Source: Bacteroidota bacterium (GTDB lineage Bacteria > Bacteroidota > Bacteroidia > Bacteroidales > F082). From it: DNA of 36,899 nucleotides. The DNA lies in the NCBI GenBank assembly GCA_016845105.1, contig JAERTF010000132.1, positions 1 through 36,899 on the forward strand, written 5' to 3'. The position numbers were made by a program, and so were the translations under genes. Shown here piece after piece: positions 7,497 to 16,900 of this stretch. Within the stretch, counting starts at the first letter, position 1. The number at the start of each line of letters is the position of its first letter. The notes under the pieces are model-generated. The model searched no databases and was not told where the DNA came from. It saw only the letters and a list, made by a program, of their open reading frames with translations.

Positions 7497-9176
7497 ATGC
7501 GATTTTTTATTTCATCCATATTAATTCTGATACTTACATCACTATCAGCTCAAAATAATACAAGCCAAAAAGCATTTAAGGTAATCTATCATTTCTATAA
7601 TAATGGAGTAGCAGATAGTAGTTCCAGTACATCGCTTATATTTTCAGATAGTACTGTGTATTTATCAAAACCTGATTCAAAAATCAGTTATTATACCGAT
7701 TTTAAAGAAAAGAAAAATATCACAACAATTAAACATGACAATAAACTATATAGCAATATAGTACCATTCGACTCATTACCTGAACCAACCTTGAAAAACA
7801 AATATGACACTATACTAGGTTATAGCTGTATGCTAGCAAATTACAAAGTTTTTTCAAATAATATCGATGTTTGGTTCACCGAAGATGCAAATATCAAAGG
7901 ATCTCCATATCGTCGGTATTTGCCATCCAAGAACTCCCTGGTACTAAAAGTAGTTATTAATGGCAATAGAACATTAATTGCTGATTCCATAGCAGTATTG
8001 GCCGAATTTAATGCCAGTGATTACTACATGGTAAATCCAATATTAATATCTGATTCAGAACTTGAAGAACTCAAAATAGAATCCAGATATAGAACGATTT
8101 CGATATTTGAAGATGAGAAAATAAATTTTGATCCTGATTACTGGAAGGATAATGAATATAATTCTGAAACGGAAGTGTATCATTTCTCGAAAGGAACAAT
8201 AATATTAAAAGAACTAGTTCTACCCAACGATTTGGTGGGAGAGGAATACTTTTTTTTAAATCTGGCATGTAATTCCGAAGGTGATGCATATGACAGAACA
8301 GGATCAGTATTTTTGATATCTGTAAAGCCAGATGTAATTTCTATGTTTGATGCTTTTGTAGATAGTTTAGGTGTACTACCCAAGTACATTGATAATAAAG
8401 GTAAAGAATATCAGGGAATTATAGCTTCTGAAAAATACGATCCACCACTTGAAATAATGCGATTTTTTACTTCTTTTGGAGTTGATCATTTTAATAACCT
8501 ACGTCCGATTAACAACTATAATTGGGAACAAACTGCTGTTTACAAACAAGATGTGACAGATAATTTCCCAGTAAATGCAGAAAAACTTTATATAGGTATT
8601 TTTATCGGAAATTATGATAAAGGTGGTCACCGGGTTAGTTTAGAGCTAGATATTTATCCATCATTTGGCAGCGCTGATACTAGTAATAAATATGTAAAAC
8701 CAATATTTAATACGGTAAACATTATGGAAATGTCTGGTCAAAATTATGGCAGATTATTTAATAATGATAGCCTTAAAGGATATTTTACAATTCCTGATTC
8801 CCTTGAAAATATTCAATTGGTATATACATCTACGGGTCATGGTGGATGGGGTGGAGGAGATGAATTTAATCAAAAACGAAATCAGATTTTTATTGATGGG
8901 AAATTGGTTTACAGTGTTATCCCTTGGAGAACCGATTGTGCCACATACAGATACTTTAACCCGGCATCTGGAAATTTTGGAAACGGGTTGTCCTCGAGCG
9001 ATTTAAGCAGGTCGAATTGGTGTCCTGCTACTTTAACACCACCGTATTATATCAATTTGGATTCTCTTGATCCAGGTACACATTCATATGAAATTATAAT
9101 CGATCAGGGGGATGACAGTGGAGGTAGTTTTAGCAGTTGGAATATATCAGGCAATATAATAGGAAATAAGAAGTAA
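7497..9176 (+). CDS. PNGase F-type peptide-N-glycosidase with GLPGLI-like N-terminal domain
   Basis: 559 residues. Signal peptide about 1-18 (LTSLSAQ). Residues about 25-165 resemble a GLPGLI domain (TILGYSCMLANY, VWFTEDANIKGSPY, LPSKNSLVLKVV). Residues about 195-390 and 400-556 correspond to the two jelly-roll halves of PNGase F, which removes whole N-glycans from Asn by amidohydrolysis. NLACNSEGDAYDRTG aligns with the Flavobacterium site holding catalytic Asp60 (here Asp266). GHGGWGGGDEFNQKRN aligns with the Glu206 site (here Glu456). SRSNWCPAT matches the AGWCPG turn. The residue aligned with the accessory Glu118 appears to be Gly367 (LYIGIF). Expected location: periplasm or cell surface. 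The AraC-type gene follows after 7 nt. Confidence 0.85.
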   Translation: MRFFISSILILILTSLSAQNNTSQKAFKVIYHFYNNGVADSSSSTSLIFSDSTVYLSKPDSKISYYTDFKEKKNITTIKHDNKLYSNIVPFDSLPEPTLKNKYDTILGYSCMLANYKVFSNNIDVWFTEDANIKGSPYRRYLPSKNSLVLKVVINGNRTLIADSIAVLAEFNASDYYMVNPILISDSELEELKIESRYRTISIFEDEKINFDPDYWKDNEYNSETEVYHFSKGTIILKELVLPNDLVGEEYFFLNLACNSEGDAYDRTGSVFLISVKPDVISMFDAFVDSLGVLPKYIDNKGKEYQGIIASEKYDPPLEIMRFFTSFGVDHFNNLRPINNYNWEQTAVYKQDVTDNFPVNAEKLYIGIFIGNYDKGGHRVSLELDIYPSFGSADTSNKYVKPIFNTVNIMEMSGQNYGRLFNNDSLKGYFTIPDSLENIQLVYTSTGHGGWGGGDEFNQKRNQIFIDGKLVYSVIPWRTDCATYRYFNPASGNFGNGLSSSDLSRSNWCPATLTPPYYINLDSLDPGTHSYEIIIDQGDDSGGSFSSWNISGNIIGNKK

Positions 9177-9183
9177 CTACATC

Positions 9184-10107
9184 ATGTCAAAAATAAAAAC
9201 AATACAAGAGGAATATATTGGCCGGATTAATAAAGTAATTGATTTTATAGAAGATAATCTTGATAAAGATTTGCCACTAGAGTATTTAAGCAGTATTTCT
9301 TGTTATTCTCCTTTTCATTTTCATAGAATATTTAGTTCAGTAATTGGCGAAACAATTAATAGTTATGTGAGTAGGAAAAGAATTGAAAAGGTAGCTTCTG
9401 TTATAATGAATGGTTCTGAAATTCCAATTACAGAGCTTGCTTATAATTATGGCTTTAAAAGTGGAAGCTCGTTTTCCAGAGCTTTTAGTAGTTATTATGG
9501 AATTAGTCCAACCGAATTTAGAAAAAAAGGAGCTGATATATATAGCAAGATTTGTAAAGTTAAAAGCAAGAATGGTAAAGAATACCTTACTTTCGAGAAG
9601 TACATTTGTCGTATTGATAACATTAAAAAATGGATTAGTATGAATGCACAAATTGAAGTAAAAGAAATGCCTGAATTAACAATTGCGTACATAAACCATG
9701 TTGGTAGATTTGACCAAATTGGTGAGGTTTACGGAAGGTTAATGAAATGGGCTGGTCCCAAGGGCTTATTATCATCACCCCAAATGAAAACCATTACAGT
9801 TTATCATGATGATCCCAAAGTAACAGAAATGTCAAAAGTAAGACAAAGCGCAGGTATTACAATTGATACTAATGTTAAAGCTGATGGTGAGGTGGGTACA
9901 ATGGCTGTTGATAGTGGAAAATTTGCAGTTGGCAGGTTTGAAATCTCTGTAACTGGCTTCGAACAAGCATGGAATAGTATGTGTGTTTGGGTTGCTGAAG
10001 GTGGCTATAAAGTTCGTGATGGAAAGTATTATGAGCTCTATCATAATGACCATATGGAACACCCTGAGCAAAAGTTTATACTGGATATTTGTATTCCTGT
10101 GTCATAA
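9184..10107 (+). CDS. AraC-family regulator with GyrI-like effector domain
   Basis: 307 residues. Residues about 12-115 hold two helix-turn-helix motifs of the AraC/XylS type (YLSSISCYSPFHFHRIF and ITELAYNYGFKSGSSFSRAFSSYYGISPTEFR). Residues about 155-307 form a GyrI-like/SOUL-type small-molecule-binding domain (VKEMPELTIAYINHVGRF, GKFAVGRFEI, YYELYHND...DICIPV). Such proteins sense hydrophobic or drug-like ligands. The gene follows the glycoamidase by 7 nt and ends just before a strong terminator, so it is probably the last gene of that unit. It could regulate the cluster, but the GyrI domain type is not typical of glycan regulators. Confidence 0.9.
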   Translation: MSKIKTIQEEYIGRINKVIDFIEDNLDKDLPLEYLSSISCYSPFHFHRIFSSVIGETINSYVSRKRIEKVASVIMNGSEIPITELAYNYGFKSGSSFSRAFSSYYGISPTEFRKKGADIYSKICKVKSKNGKEYLTFEKYICRIDNIKKWISMNAQIEVKEMPELTIAYINHVGRFDQIGEVYGRLMKWAGPKGLLSSPQMKTITVYHDDPKVTEMSKVRQSAGITIDTNVKADGEVGTMAVDSGKFAVGRFEISVTGFEQAWNSMCVWVAEGGYKVRDGKYYELYHNDHMEHPEQKFILDICIPVS

Positions 10108-10115
10108 ATTTGAAG

Positions 10116-10152
10116 AGTTTCTGATACTTCCAGTTGTATCAGAAACTTTTTT
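10116..10152 (+). terminator. Rho-independent terminator after the AraC-type gene
   Basis: A perfect 12-bp stem (AGTTTCTGATAC and its complement) with an 8-nt loop is followed by six T residues. It begins 8 nt after the stop codon. This separates the ywbE-PNGase-AraC unit from the esterase-Nramp-GH125 unit. Confidence 0.9.
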
Positions 10153-10208
10153 CTCGATTATTATCACATATAACCTTGTTTTCTATCCATCTCATATTAT
10201 CAAATTTT

Positions 10209-10216
10209 TAAATTTG
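10209..10216 (+). promoter_or_regulatory. Candidate -7 box for the esterase-Nramp-GH125 unit
   Basis: TAAATTTG matches TAnnTTTG exactly and lies 15 nt before the esterase ATG, just after the preceding terminator. The matching -33 TTTG is not clear at the right spacing, so this rests on the -7 match and position. Confidence 0.4.
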
Positions 10217-10231
10217 CTGTAAAAATCGGTA

Positions 10232-11173
10232 ATGAGAAATATTTATCTATTTATAATTATTATCACAATTATAACCACATCCTGCAATAATTTCAGTACA
10301 GTTAATCCAAACCTAATCGTTTCAAAGGGTAGTATACAAAGAATCGAAGACTTTCCTTCACAATTTGTATCTCCAAGAAATATAGATATTTGGCTTCCTG
10401 ATAATTACAATAAGAATATTGAATATTCGGTACTATATATGCATGATGGACAAATGTTATATGATGCGGCATCAACATGGAATAATCAAGAATGGGGAGT
10501 TGATGAAACTGTATCAGACCTGCTGAATAAGGGTAAAATAAAGAATACTATTGTAGTGGGTATATGGAATTCAGGGATTTCCAGGCACAGTGATTATTTC
10601 CCTCAAAAACCATTTGAATCGTTAGATCCAAGCTATCAGGACTCTTTGCTTACCACAGCAAAAAGATATAATGTGTCCACTTTATTTTCCAACGGATTAC
10701 AAGCAGATAACTATTTAAAGTTTATTGTAAATGAACTTAAACCTGTTATCGATATTAAATACTCAACAAAATCAGATCCAGTTAATACATTAATAATGGG
10801 CTCAAGTATGGGTGGGCTTATTTCAATGTATGCCATTTGTGAATATCCTGATGTATTTGGATGTGCCGGATGCTTGTCAACTCATTGGCCTGGAACATTT
10901 ACAATTGAAAACAATCCCATACCACAAAGTTTTGTAGAATATTTATCAGATAATATCCCAGATCCAGATTCTCATTTTTTCTATTTTGATTATGGAACAA
11001 AAACTTTAGATTCTCTTTATGAAAATACCCAGCTTAAAATTGATTCAGTTATGATAGCAGCAGGTTATGATAATTCCAATTGGAGAACAATAAAGTATGA
11101 AGGCGATGATCATAGTGAAAAATCCTGGAGAAAACGACTACACGTTCCTTTAGAGTTTTTGTTAAAGAAATAA
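10232..11173 (+). CDS. Lipoprotein alpha/beta-hydrolase esterase (esterase D / Fes-like family)
   Basis: 313 residues. A signal sequence ends in a lipobox with TTSCNN (Cys18), so the enzyme is envelope-anchored. The catalytic core follows the esterase family PF00756: RNIDIWLPDNY, LYMHDGQMLYD, and the nucleophile elbow GSSMGG (Ser192). A late GDDHSE gives the likely catalytic His294; the acid is probably the Asp in FYFDYGTK (about residue 253). Relatives deacylate acetylated sugars, hydrolyse siderophore esters, or act on S-formylglutathione. With GH125 two genes downstream, sugar-ester or glycan deacetylation is plausible. It is the first gene of a three-gene unit; the Nramp gene follows after 6 nt. 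Confidence 0.85.
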   Translation: MRNIYLFIIIITIITTSCNNFSTVNPNLIVSKGSIQRIEDFPSQFVSPRNIDIWLPDNYNKNIEYSVLYMHDGQMLYDAASTWNNQEWGVDETVSDLLNKGKIKNTIVVGIWNSGISRHSDYFPQKPFESLDPSYQDSLLTTAKRYNVSTLFSNGLQADNYLKFIVNELKPVIDIKYSTKSDPVNTLIMGSSMGGLISMYAICEYPDVFGCAGCLSTHWPGTFTIENNPIPQSFVEYLSDNIPDPDSHFFYFDYGTKTLDSLYENTQLKIDSVMIAAGYDNSNWRTIKYEGDDHSEKSWRKRLHVPLEFLLKK

Positions 11174-11179
11174 TTTCCA

Positions 11180-12394
11180 TTGAAAAATAGTTTTAGATAT
11201 GTTGGCCCTGGGATAGTAGTTGCCGCAACTGGTATTGGTGCTGGTGATATGATTGCTGCTTCAGTTGGCGGAAGTTCATATGGATATACAATTATTTGGG
11301 CTGTATTAATTGGGGCAATATTAAAGTATGTGTTAAATGAAGGTGTTGGCAGATGGCAATTAACATCCGGAATCTCAATTACCGATGCATGGATTAATAA
11401 ATTACCTCGAATATTTCCAATATATTTTTTAGTCTACCTTGTACTTTGGTCAGTTATAGTTGCTGCTGCATTAATTGCCGCAACCGGACTCGCAGCCCAT
11501 AGTATATGGCCAATACTCTCAATAAATGAATGGGGAATAATACACTCCATTGTTGCTTTGGTATTTGTATTATGGGGAAAATACAGATATTTTGAGTTAG
11601 TTATGAAATATATTATAGCTATGCTTTTCCTTATAGTTGTTGTAAGTGTAATTATCATTAAACCTGACTTGAACGGGTTACTATCAGGTATGTTATTACC
11701 TCAAATAAAAGAGGGATCGGCAACATATATAATGGCAATTATGGGAGGTGTTGGAGGAAGTGTTACTTTGTTGAGTTACGGTTATTGGATCTCTGAAAAG
11801 AACTGGAAAGGAAGTACGAATCTTTATAGAATACGAATTGATTTAGCCACAGCATATGTTCTAACAGCTATTTTTGGAGTAGCAATAATTATAATTGCAG
11901 CTAACCTTAAACCTGATGTGGTTAGAAGTAATCAAATTGTAATTGCACTTGCAAATCAAATGAAGTTGGCAACAGGAGAAATGGGAAAACTTATTTTTCT
12001 ACTTGGATTTTGGGGTGCAGTAACCAGTTCAATGCTTGGCGTTTGGCAAGGTATTCCATATTTATTCTCAGATTTTGTATCGTCATGGAAGAAAGAAGAA
12101 ATTTTACCAACAGAGCTAAGTAATACAAACTATTATAAGCTCTATTTAGTGTTTTTAGCCATTCCACCAATCACACTACTTTATTTCCAAAAACCAGTAT
12201 GGCTCATAATGATATATTCCATTGCCGGTGCATTGTTTATGCCTTTCATGGCAATTACCTTATTGTGGCTAAATAATAATAAGAAATGGGTAACAAAGGA
12301 CAAAAACAGTCTTATTACTAATATACTTCTCGTGCTGACGCTATGTTTATTTGCTTATTTAGCAATTCTTGAAGTAGTTAGGCTTATCAACTAG
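11180..12394 (+). CDS. Divergent Nramp-family transporter
   Basis: 404 residues, about eleven membrane segments. The start is TTG at 11180; it places the conserved YVGPGIVVAATGIGAGD at the N-terminus, and the first in-frame ATG would delete half of segment 1. The fold and the GPG start of segment 1 fit Nramp (APC superfamily, PF01566). The metal-binding signatures do not: segment 1 has GAGD where Nramps carry DPGN, and segment 6 has GGVGGSVTLLSYGYW where they carry the MPH motif. So the Asp, Asn and Met that ligate Mn2+/Fe2+ are apparently absent. The substrate may be Mg2+ (as in NRMT proteins) or not a metal at all. Lies between the esterase and GH125 genes. Confidence 0.8.
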   Translation: MKNSFRYVGPGIVVAATGIGAGDMIAASVGGSSYGYTIIWAVLIGAILKYVLNEGVGRWQLTSGISITDAWINKLPRIFPIYFLVYLVLWSVIVAAALIAATGLAAHSIWPILSINEWGIIHSIVALVFVLWGKYRYFELVMKYIIAMLFLIVVVSVIIIKPDLNGLLSGMLLPQIKEGSATYIMAIMGGVGGSVTLLSYGYWISEKNWKGSTNLYRIRIDLATAYVLTAIFGVAIIIIAANLKPDVVRSNQIVIALANQMKLATGEMGKLIFLLGFWGAVTSSMLGVWQGIPYLFSDFVSSWKKEEILPTELSNTNYYKLYLVFLAIPPITLLYFQKPVWLIMIYSIAGALFMPFMAITLLWLNNNKKWVTKDKNSLITNILLVLTLCLFAYLAILEVVRLIN

Positions 12395-12427
12395 TACTCA
12401 TATTTTTGAATTCAAAAAAGGACTTAA

Positions 12428-13867
12428 ATGAAAAGAAGAGAATTTATCATAAAAAATGGGTTGGCAATAGCTGGATTATCATTCTTATCATCTAAAATTA
12501 TTGGAGTAAATATGTTAACAGATAGTAAGTACATATCCAATCGTCCACCTATCAATCAAAGAACCTTTACAAGTACAGTTATTGATAATAAAATTTCTGA
12601 AGTAAAAAATTCCATGGTTGATAAAGAACTTGCATGGATGTTTGAGAATTGTTTTCCAAATACATTGGACACAACAGTTGACTATGAAATTATTGATGGA
12701 AAACATGATACATTTATTATAACAGGCGATATAGATGCAATGTGGCTGCGTGACTCAACAGCTCAGGTATGGCCATATATGCCTTTTATAAATGAAGATG
12801 ACAAACTTAAGAACTTAATAAAGGGGTTGATTAACAGGCAGATTAAATGTGTTATTAAAGATCCCTATGCAAACGCTTTTTACAAAGATCTTAAAAAAGA
12901 ATCGCATTGGAAGGGTGATAAACCAACACCAATTCCCGGTGTTCATGAAAGAAAATGGGAAATAGACTCTTTGTGCTATGTAATACGATTATCAAACGAA
13001 TATTATAAACTAACAGAAGACAGTTCAATATTTGATGAGGAATGGAAAAGGGCTATGGAGATTATAGTTAATACATTTATAACCGAGCAACGCAAAGATG
13101 GGAGTTCCCCTTACTATTTTGTTCGTCAAACTACCAGCATGATTGATGCACCAACATTCTCAGGTACCGGGAGACCCATATCACCCGTGGGCTTAATCTG
13201 CTCAATGTTACGTCCATCCGATGATGCTACAATGTATCCATTTTTAATTCCATCAAACATTTTTGCTGTAATCTCACTAAGGCAGTTAGCAGATATCTAT
13301 ACAAAGATTTTACATAATGAAACTGCTGCAGATCGGTGTTTAAGTCTTGCAATTGAAGTTAATTCTGCGATAAAGAAGTATGCAGTTTTTAACCATATGG
13401 GATTTGGAGATATTCTAGCCTACGAAGTGGATGGTTTTGGGAATAAAGTAACTATGGATGATGCAAATGTACCTTCACTCATGTCTTTACCTTACATTGG
13501 GGCATCTGAATCAGAGTATCCTATTTCCAATACAAGAAATTTTCTACTGAGTGATAATAATCCGTATTATTTAAAGGGGAAAGCTGCAACCGGACAAGCA
13601 AGCCCACACACCGGAAAAGAAAAAATATGGCCCATGGGGATTATTTTGCGAGCCATGACAAGTAATAATGATGATGAAATAGTTGAATGTATGAAAATGT
13701 TAAAGCAAACCCATGCAGATACCGGGTTTATGCATGAAGCATTTCACAAAGACGATCCATATGATTATAATCGTTCTTGGTTTGCCTGGGCAAATACGTT
13801 ATTTGGAGAGTTGATAGTTAAAATTTATAATGAACGACCAGAACTTCTATCCACACACATTAATTAA
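12428..13867 (+). CDS. GH125 exo-alpha-1,6-mannosidase
   Basis: 479 residues. The N-terminus KRREFIIKNGLAIAG is a Tat-like or weak signal sequence, so export is likely. The body is glycoside hydrolase family 125 (DUF1237, PF06824): ITGDIDAMWLRDSTAQVWPY, ERKWEIDSLCYVIRL, IAYEVDGFGN-like (LAYEVDGFGN), and TGFMHEAFHKDDP. By comparison with characterised inverting GH125 enzymes, the likely acid and base are Asp180 (WEIDSLC) and Glu437 (FMHEAF). The family removes non-reducing alpha-1,6-linked mannose, as found in N-glycans and yeast mannan. It follows the Nramp gene by 33 nt. Together with the PNGase F upstream this points to N-glycan salvage. Confidence 0.9.
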   Translation: MKRREFIIKNGLAIAGLSFLSSKIIGVNMLTDSKYISNRPPINQRTFTSTVIDNKISEVKNSMVDKELAWMFENCFPNTLDTTVDYEIIDGKHDTFIITGDIDAMWLRDSTAQVWPYMPFINEDDKLKNLIKGLINRQIKCVIKDPYANAFYKDLKKESHWKGDKPTPIPGVHERKWEIDSLCYVIRLSNEYYKLTEDSSIFDEEWKRAMEIIVNTFITEQRKDGSSPYYFVRQTTSMIDAPTFSGTGRPISPVGLICSMLRPSDDATMYPFLIPSNIFAVISLRQLADIYTKILHNETAADRCLSLAIEVNSAIKKYAVFNHMGFGDILAYEVDGFGNKVTMDDANVPSLMSLPYIGASESEYPISNTRNFLLSDNNPYYLKGKAATGQASPHTGKEKIWPMGIILRAMTSNNDDEIVECMKMLKQTHADTGFMHEAFHKDDPYDYNRSWFAWANTLFGELIVKIYNERPELLSTHIN

Positions 13868-13908
13868 TGCGAAGAAATATGATGAAGGGAGTGGAGGCGG
13901 TGTGATAG

Positions 13909-13980
13909 TATCAGATGATTTAGTTTCTGATATTATTAAGCTGATTGATATAAAACATAATGATTAAACTATCAGTTTAA
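13909..13980. terminator. Convergent intergenic region with two small hairpins
   Basis: Between the convergent GH125 and uvrA-like genes there are two inverted repeats. TATCAGA-N10-TCTGATA (13909-13932) is followed by a short T-rich stretch on the plus strand. TTAAACT-N3-AGTTTAA (13964-13980) overlaps the end of the uvrA-like gene. Either may act as a weak terminator; neither has a strong U-tract. Confidence 0.35.
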
Positions 13981-16900
13981 ATCAACGCTTGTATAAGATT
14001 TTAATGCACTTCCTGTTAAGGAATTTGAACTATCTACAATTTCTGTAGATTTACCACTGAATAGTACCTTTCCACCATTATTACCCCCTTCAGGACCCAA
14101 ATCAATTATATAATCCGATGAGCTGATAATATCCAAATTATGTTCAACCACAACAACTGTATTACCTTTATCCAGTAAACTTTCAAATACAGATAATAAT
14201 TTTTGAACGTCTTCCATGTGCAATCCTGTTGTTGGTTCATCAAAAATATACATGGTAGATTCTTTTTCAGATTTAATGAGTTCGTAAGCTAATTTTAAGC
14301 GTTGAATTTCACCACCGGATAAAGAATTTGTTGCCTGACCCAATGTTATATATCCAAGTCCAACATCGCTAATTACTTTAAGTACATTATTGATATCATT
14401 ATCTAAACAAAAGAAATCCAGCGCTCTATCAATTTCCATATTTAGAATATCAATTATGCTCTTTTGTTTATATTTCGCTTTTAAAATAGCTTGTTTATAT
14501 CTATCACCATGGCAAGTATCACACAGTACCCAAACATCTGAAAGAAAGTCCATACTTACCTTATTCTTTCCCATTCCGTTGCATTCATTACATTTCCCAT
14601 CCTTACTGTTAAACGAAAAATGTGATTTCTTAAGGTTGTGTTTTTTTGAATAATCTAATTTTGCAAATCTAGATCTAATCAAATCAAAAGCTCCGGTAAA
14701 CGTTGCAGGAGTGCTAATTGGTGATGTACCTATTGATGACTGATCCACAACTGATATATTACTAATGTTATCGAAATCAATGGAGGAGCAACCAACAGGA
14801 TTCTTCGATCCATAGGATTTTGAAATTACATCAAAAACTAGAGTTGATTTTCCACTACCTGAAACCCCTGTAACAGCAGTTAAGCAATTAAATGGTATAT
14901 GTACATTTATTGATTTCAAATTATTAGCATTTGCACCAACAATAGAAACCGCGTGTTGATCAGTTTTTCTTATGTTTTTATTTGATTTATGAGCAGTAAC
15001 TATACTTCTACCTGTTATTGAATTCGAATTATTTATTATTTCAGGAAAAGTTCCCTGTGCAATTATTCTACCACCTTTGTCACCTGCTCCGGGTCCAATA
15101 TCCACAATATTATCAGCAGATAATATTACATCTCTGTCATGCTCAACCATCACAATAGTATTACCATTGTTTTTAAGTTTATCAATGGTATTTAATAGTT
15201 TAAGTGTATCAGATGAATGGAGACCAATTGTGGGCTCATCAAATACATAAGTTATTCCACATAAGTCAGATACCAACTGAGTACCAATCCGAAGCCGTTG
15301 AGTTTCACCACCCGACAAAGATGAAGTAGGTCTATTTAGTTCTAAATAACCTATTCCCATTTCTTTATGGGAATTTAGCCTCGAAACAATTTGGAGTATG
15401 AGTGTTCTATATCCTTTATCAGTACAATTTGAATTTTTAAGTATAGAATTGAAGAAATGAATACTATCTGAAACAGACCTTGCTGTTATTTCATTTATAT
15501 TCTGTTCTTTAAACACTACCGTAAGGATTTCTGGCTTATACCTGTGTCCATTGCATGCCTTGCAGTTGACTGCTGACATAATTGATTCAAAGGTCACACC
15601 TCGTTTTCCTCCTTGTTTTATGGAATAATCTTCATTTATATAAGCAATAAATCCATCCCATGTGGTTGTTAATCTATGCTCACCTATTCTTTTACCCCTT
15701 TTGAAACTCCATATAACTTCATACACTTCATCATCAGTGCCATGCAAAGCAATTTTTTTGCTTTCATGGTCAAGCTTTGAAAAAGGTACAGAAAAATCAA
15801 TGTTTTTGGTACTACCAACTTCCTTTAATATATTTACAAATTTACCATTACTATCTCCAAAATACATTCCCGGAATGGTTCCTTCCATTGCACCTGACAA
15901 CAATGATTTTTCAGGGTTTGTTATAAACTTATCATGATCAGAAATGGTAATCGTGCCCAATCCTTTACAAACAGGACAGGCTGCATTAATATTATTGAAT
16001 GAGAACATAGAGGCAGAAAAGTTTGTTTTTTCACCACCCTTGTTAACACCAAATCTGGAAAATAGTAATCTATATAAACTATGTATATCTGTAAAAGTAC
16101 CAACTGTAGATCTTGGATTAGTTGTAAATTTGGATTGCATAATGGCGATAACAGGAGTTAGTCCAGAACAGTTTTCCATTTCGGGCTTTTTCAATTTACT
16201 CATCATTCTCCTTGCATAAGTTGAAAGACCTTCTGTAAATCTGTTTCTACTCTCAGAATATATTGTATCAAAAACAAGAGATGATTTTCCACTACCTGAA
16301 ACTCCTGCTACCACTGTAGTTTTGTTTAAAGGAATTTCAATATCAATATTTTTAAGATTATTTGTATTTACTCCTTCAAACTTAATATTCCTAAATAATG
16401 GAAGGTTAGTATCTCTTGCTTTATGGATATTTTTAGTAGACTCTGATAATGCAATTCCAGTTAATGATGTCGGATGTTTACTTAGTTCATGCGGTGTTCC
16501 CTGAAAAACCAATTGCCCTCCATTATCTCCTCCGAGTGGCCCAATATCAATAATGTGATCAGCCTGACTAATAATATCCAGATCGTGTTCAATTACAACA
16601 ACAGTATTATCATTATCAACAATACTAACCAATGCATTAATAAGAAACTCCGTATCTGACTTGTGCAAGCCAACTGATGGCTCATCAAGCAAATATAGAT
16701 TATGACCTGCTGAGGTACGATATAATTCTGAAGCCAATTTAACACGTTGTGCTTCTCCACCCGAAAGTGTTGTTGATGACTGTCCTAATTTCAGGTATCC
16801 TACATCAAGGCTTATCAACTGGTCTAATATTCTTACGATTTTTTTATGATCAGCGAAAAACTCCCTGGCTTCTATAATGGAAAGTTGCAGTATATCTGAA

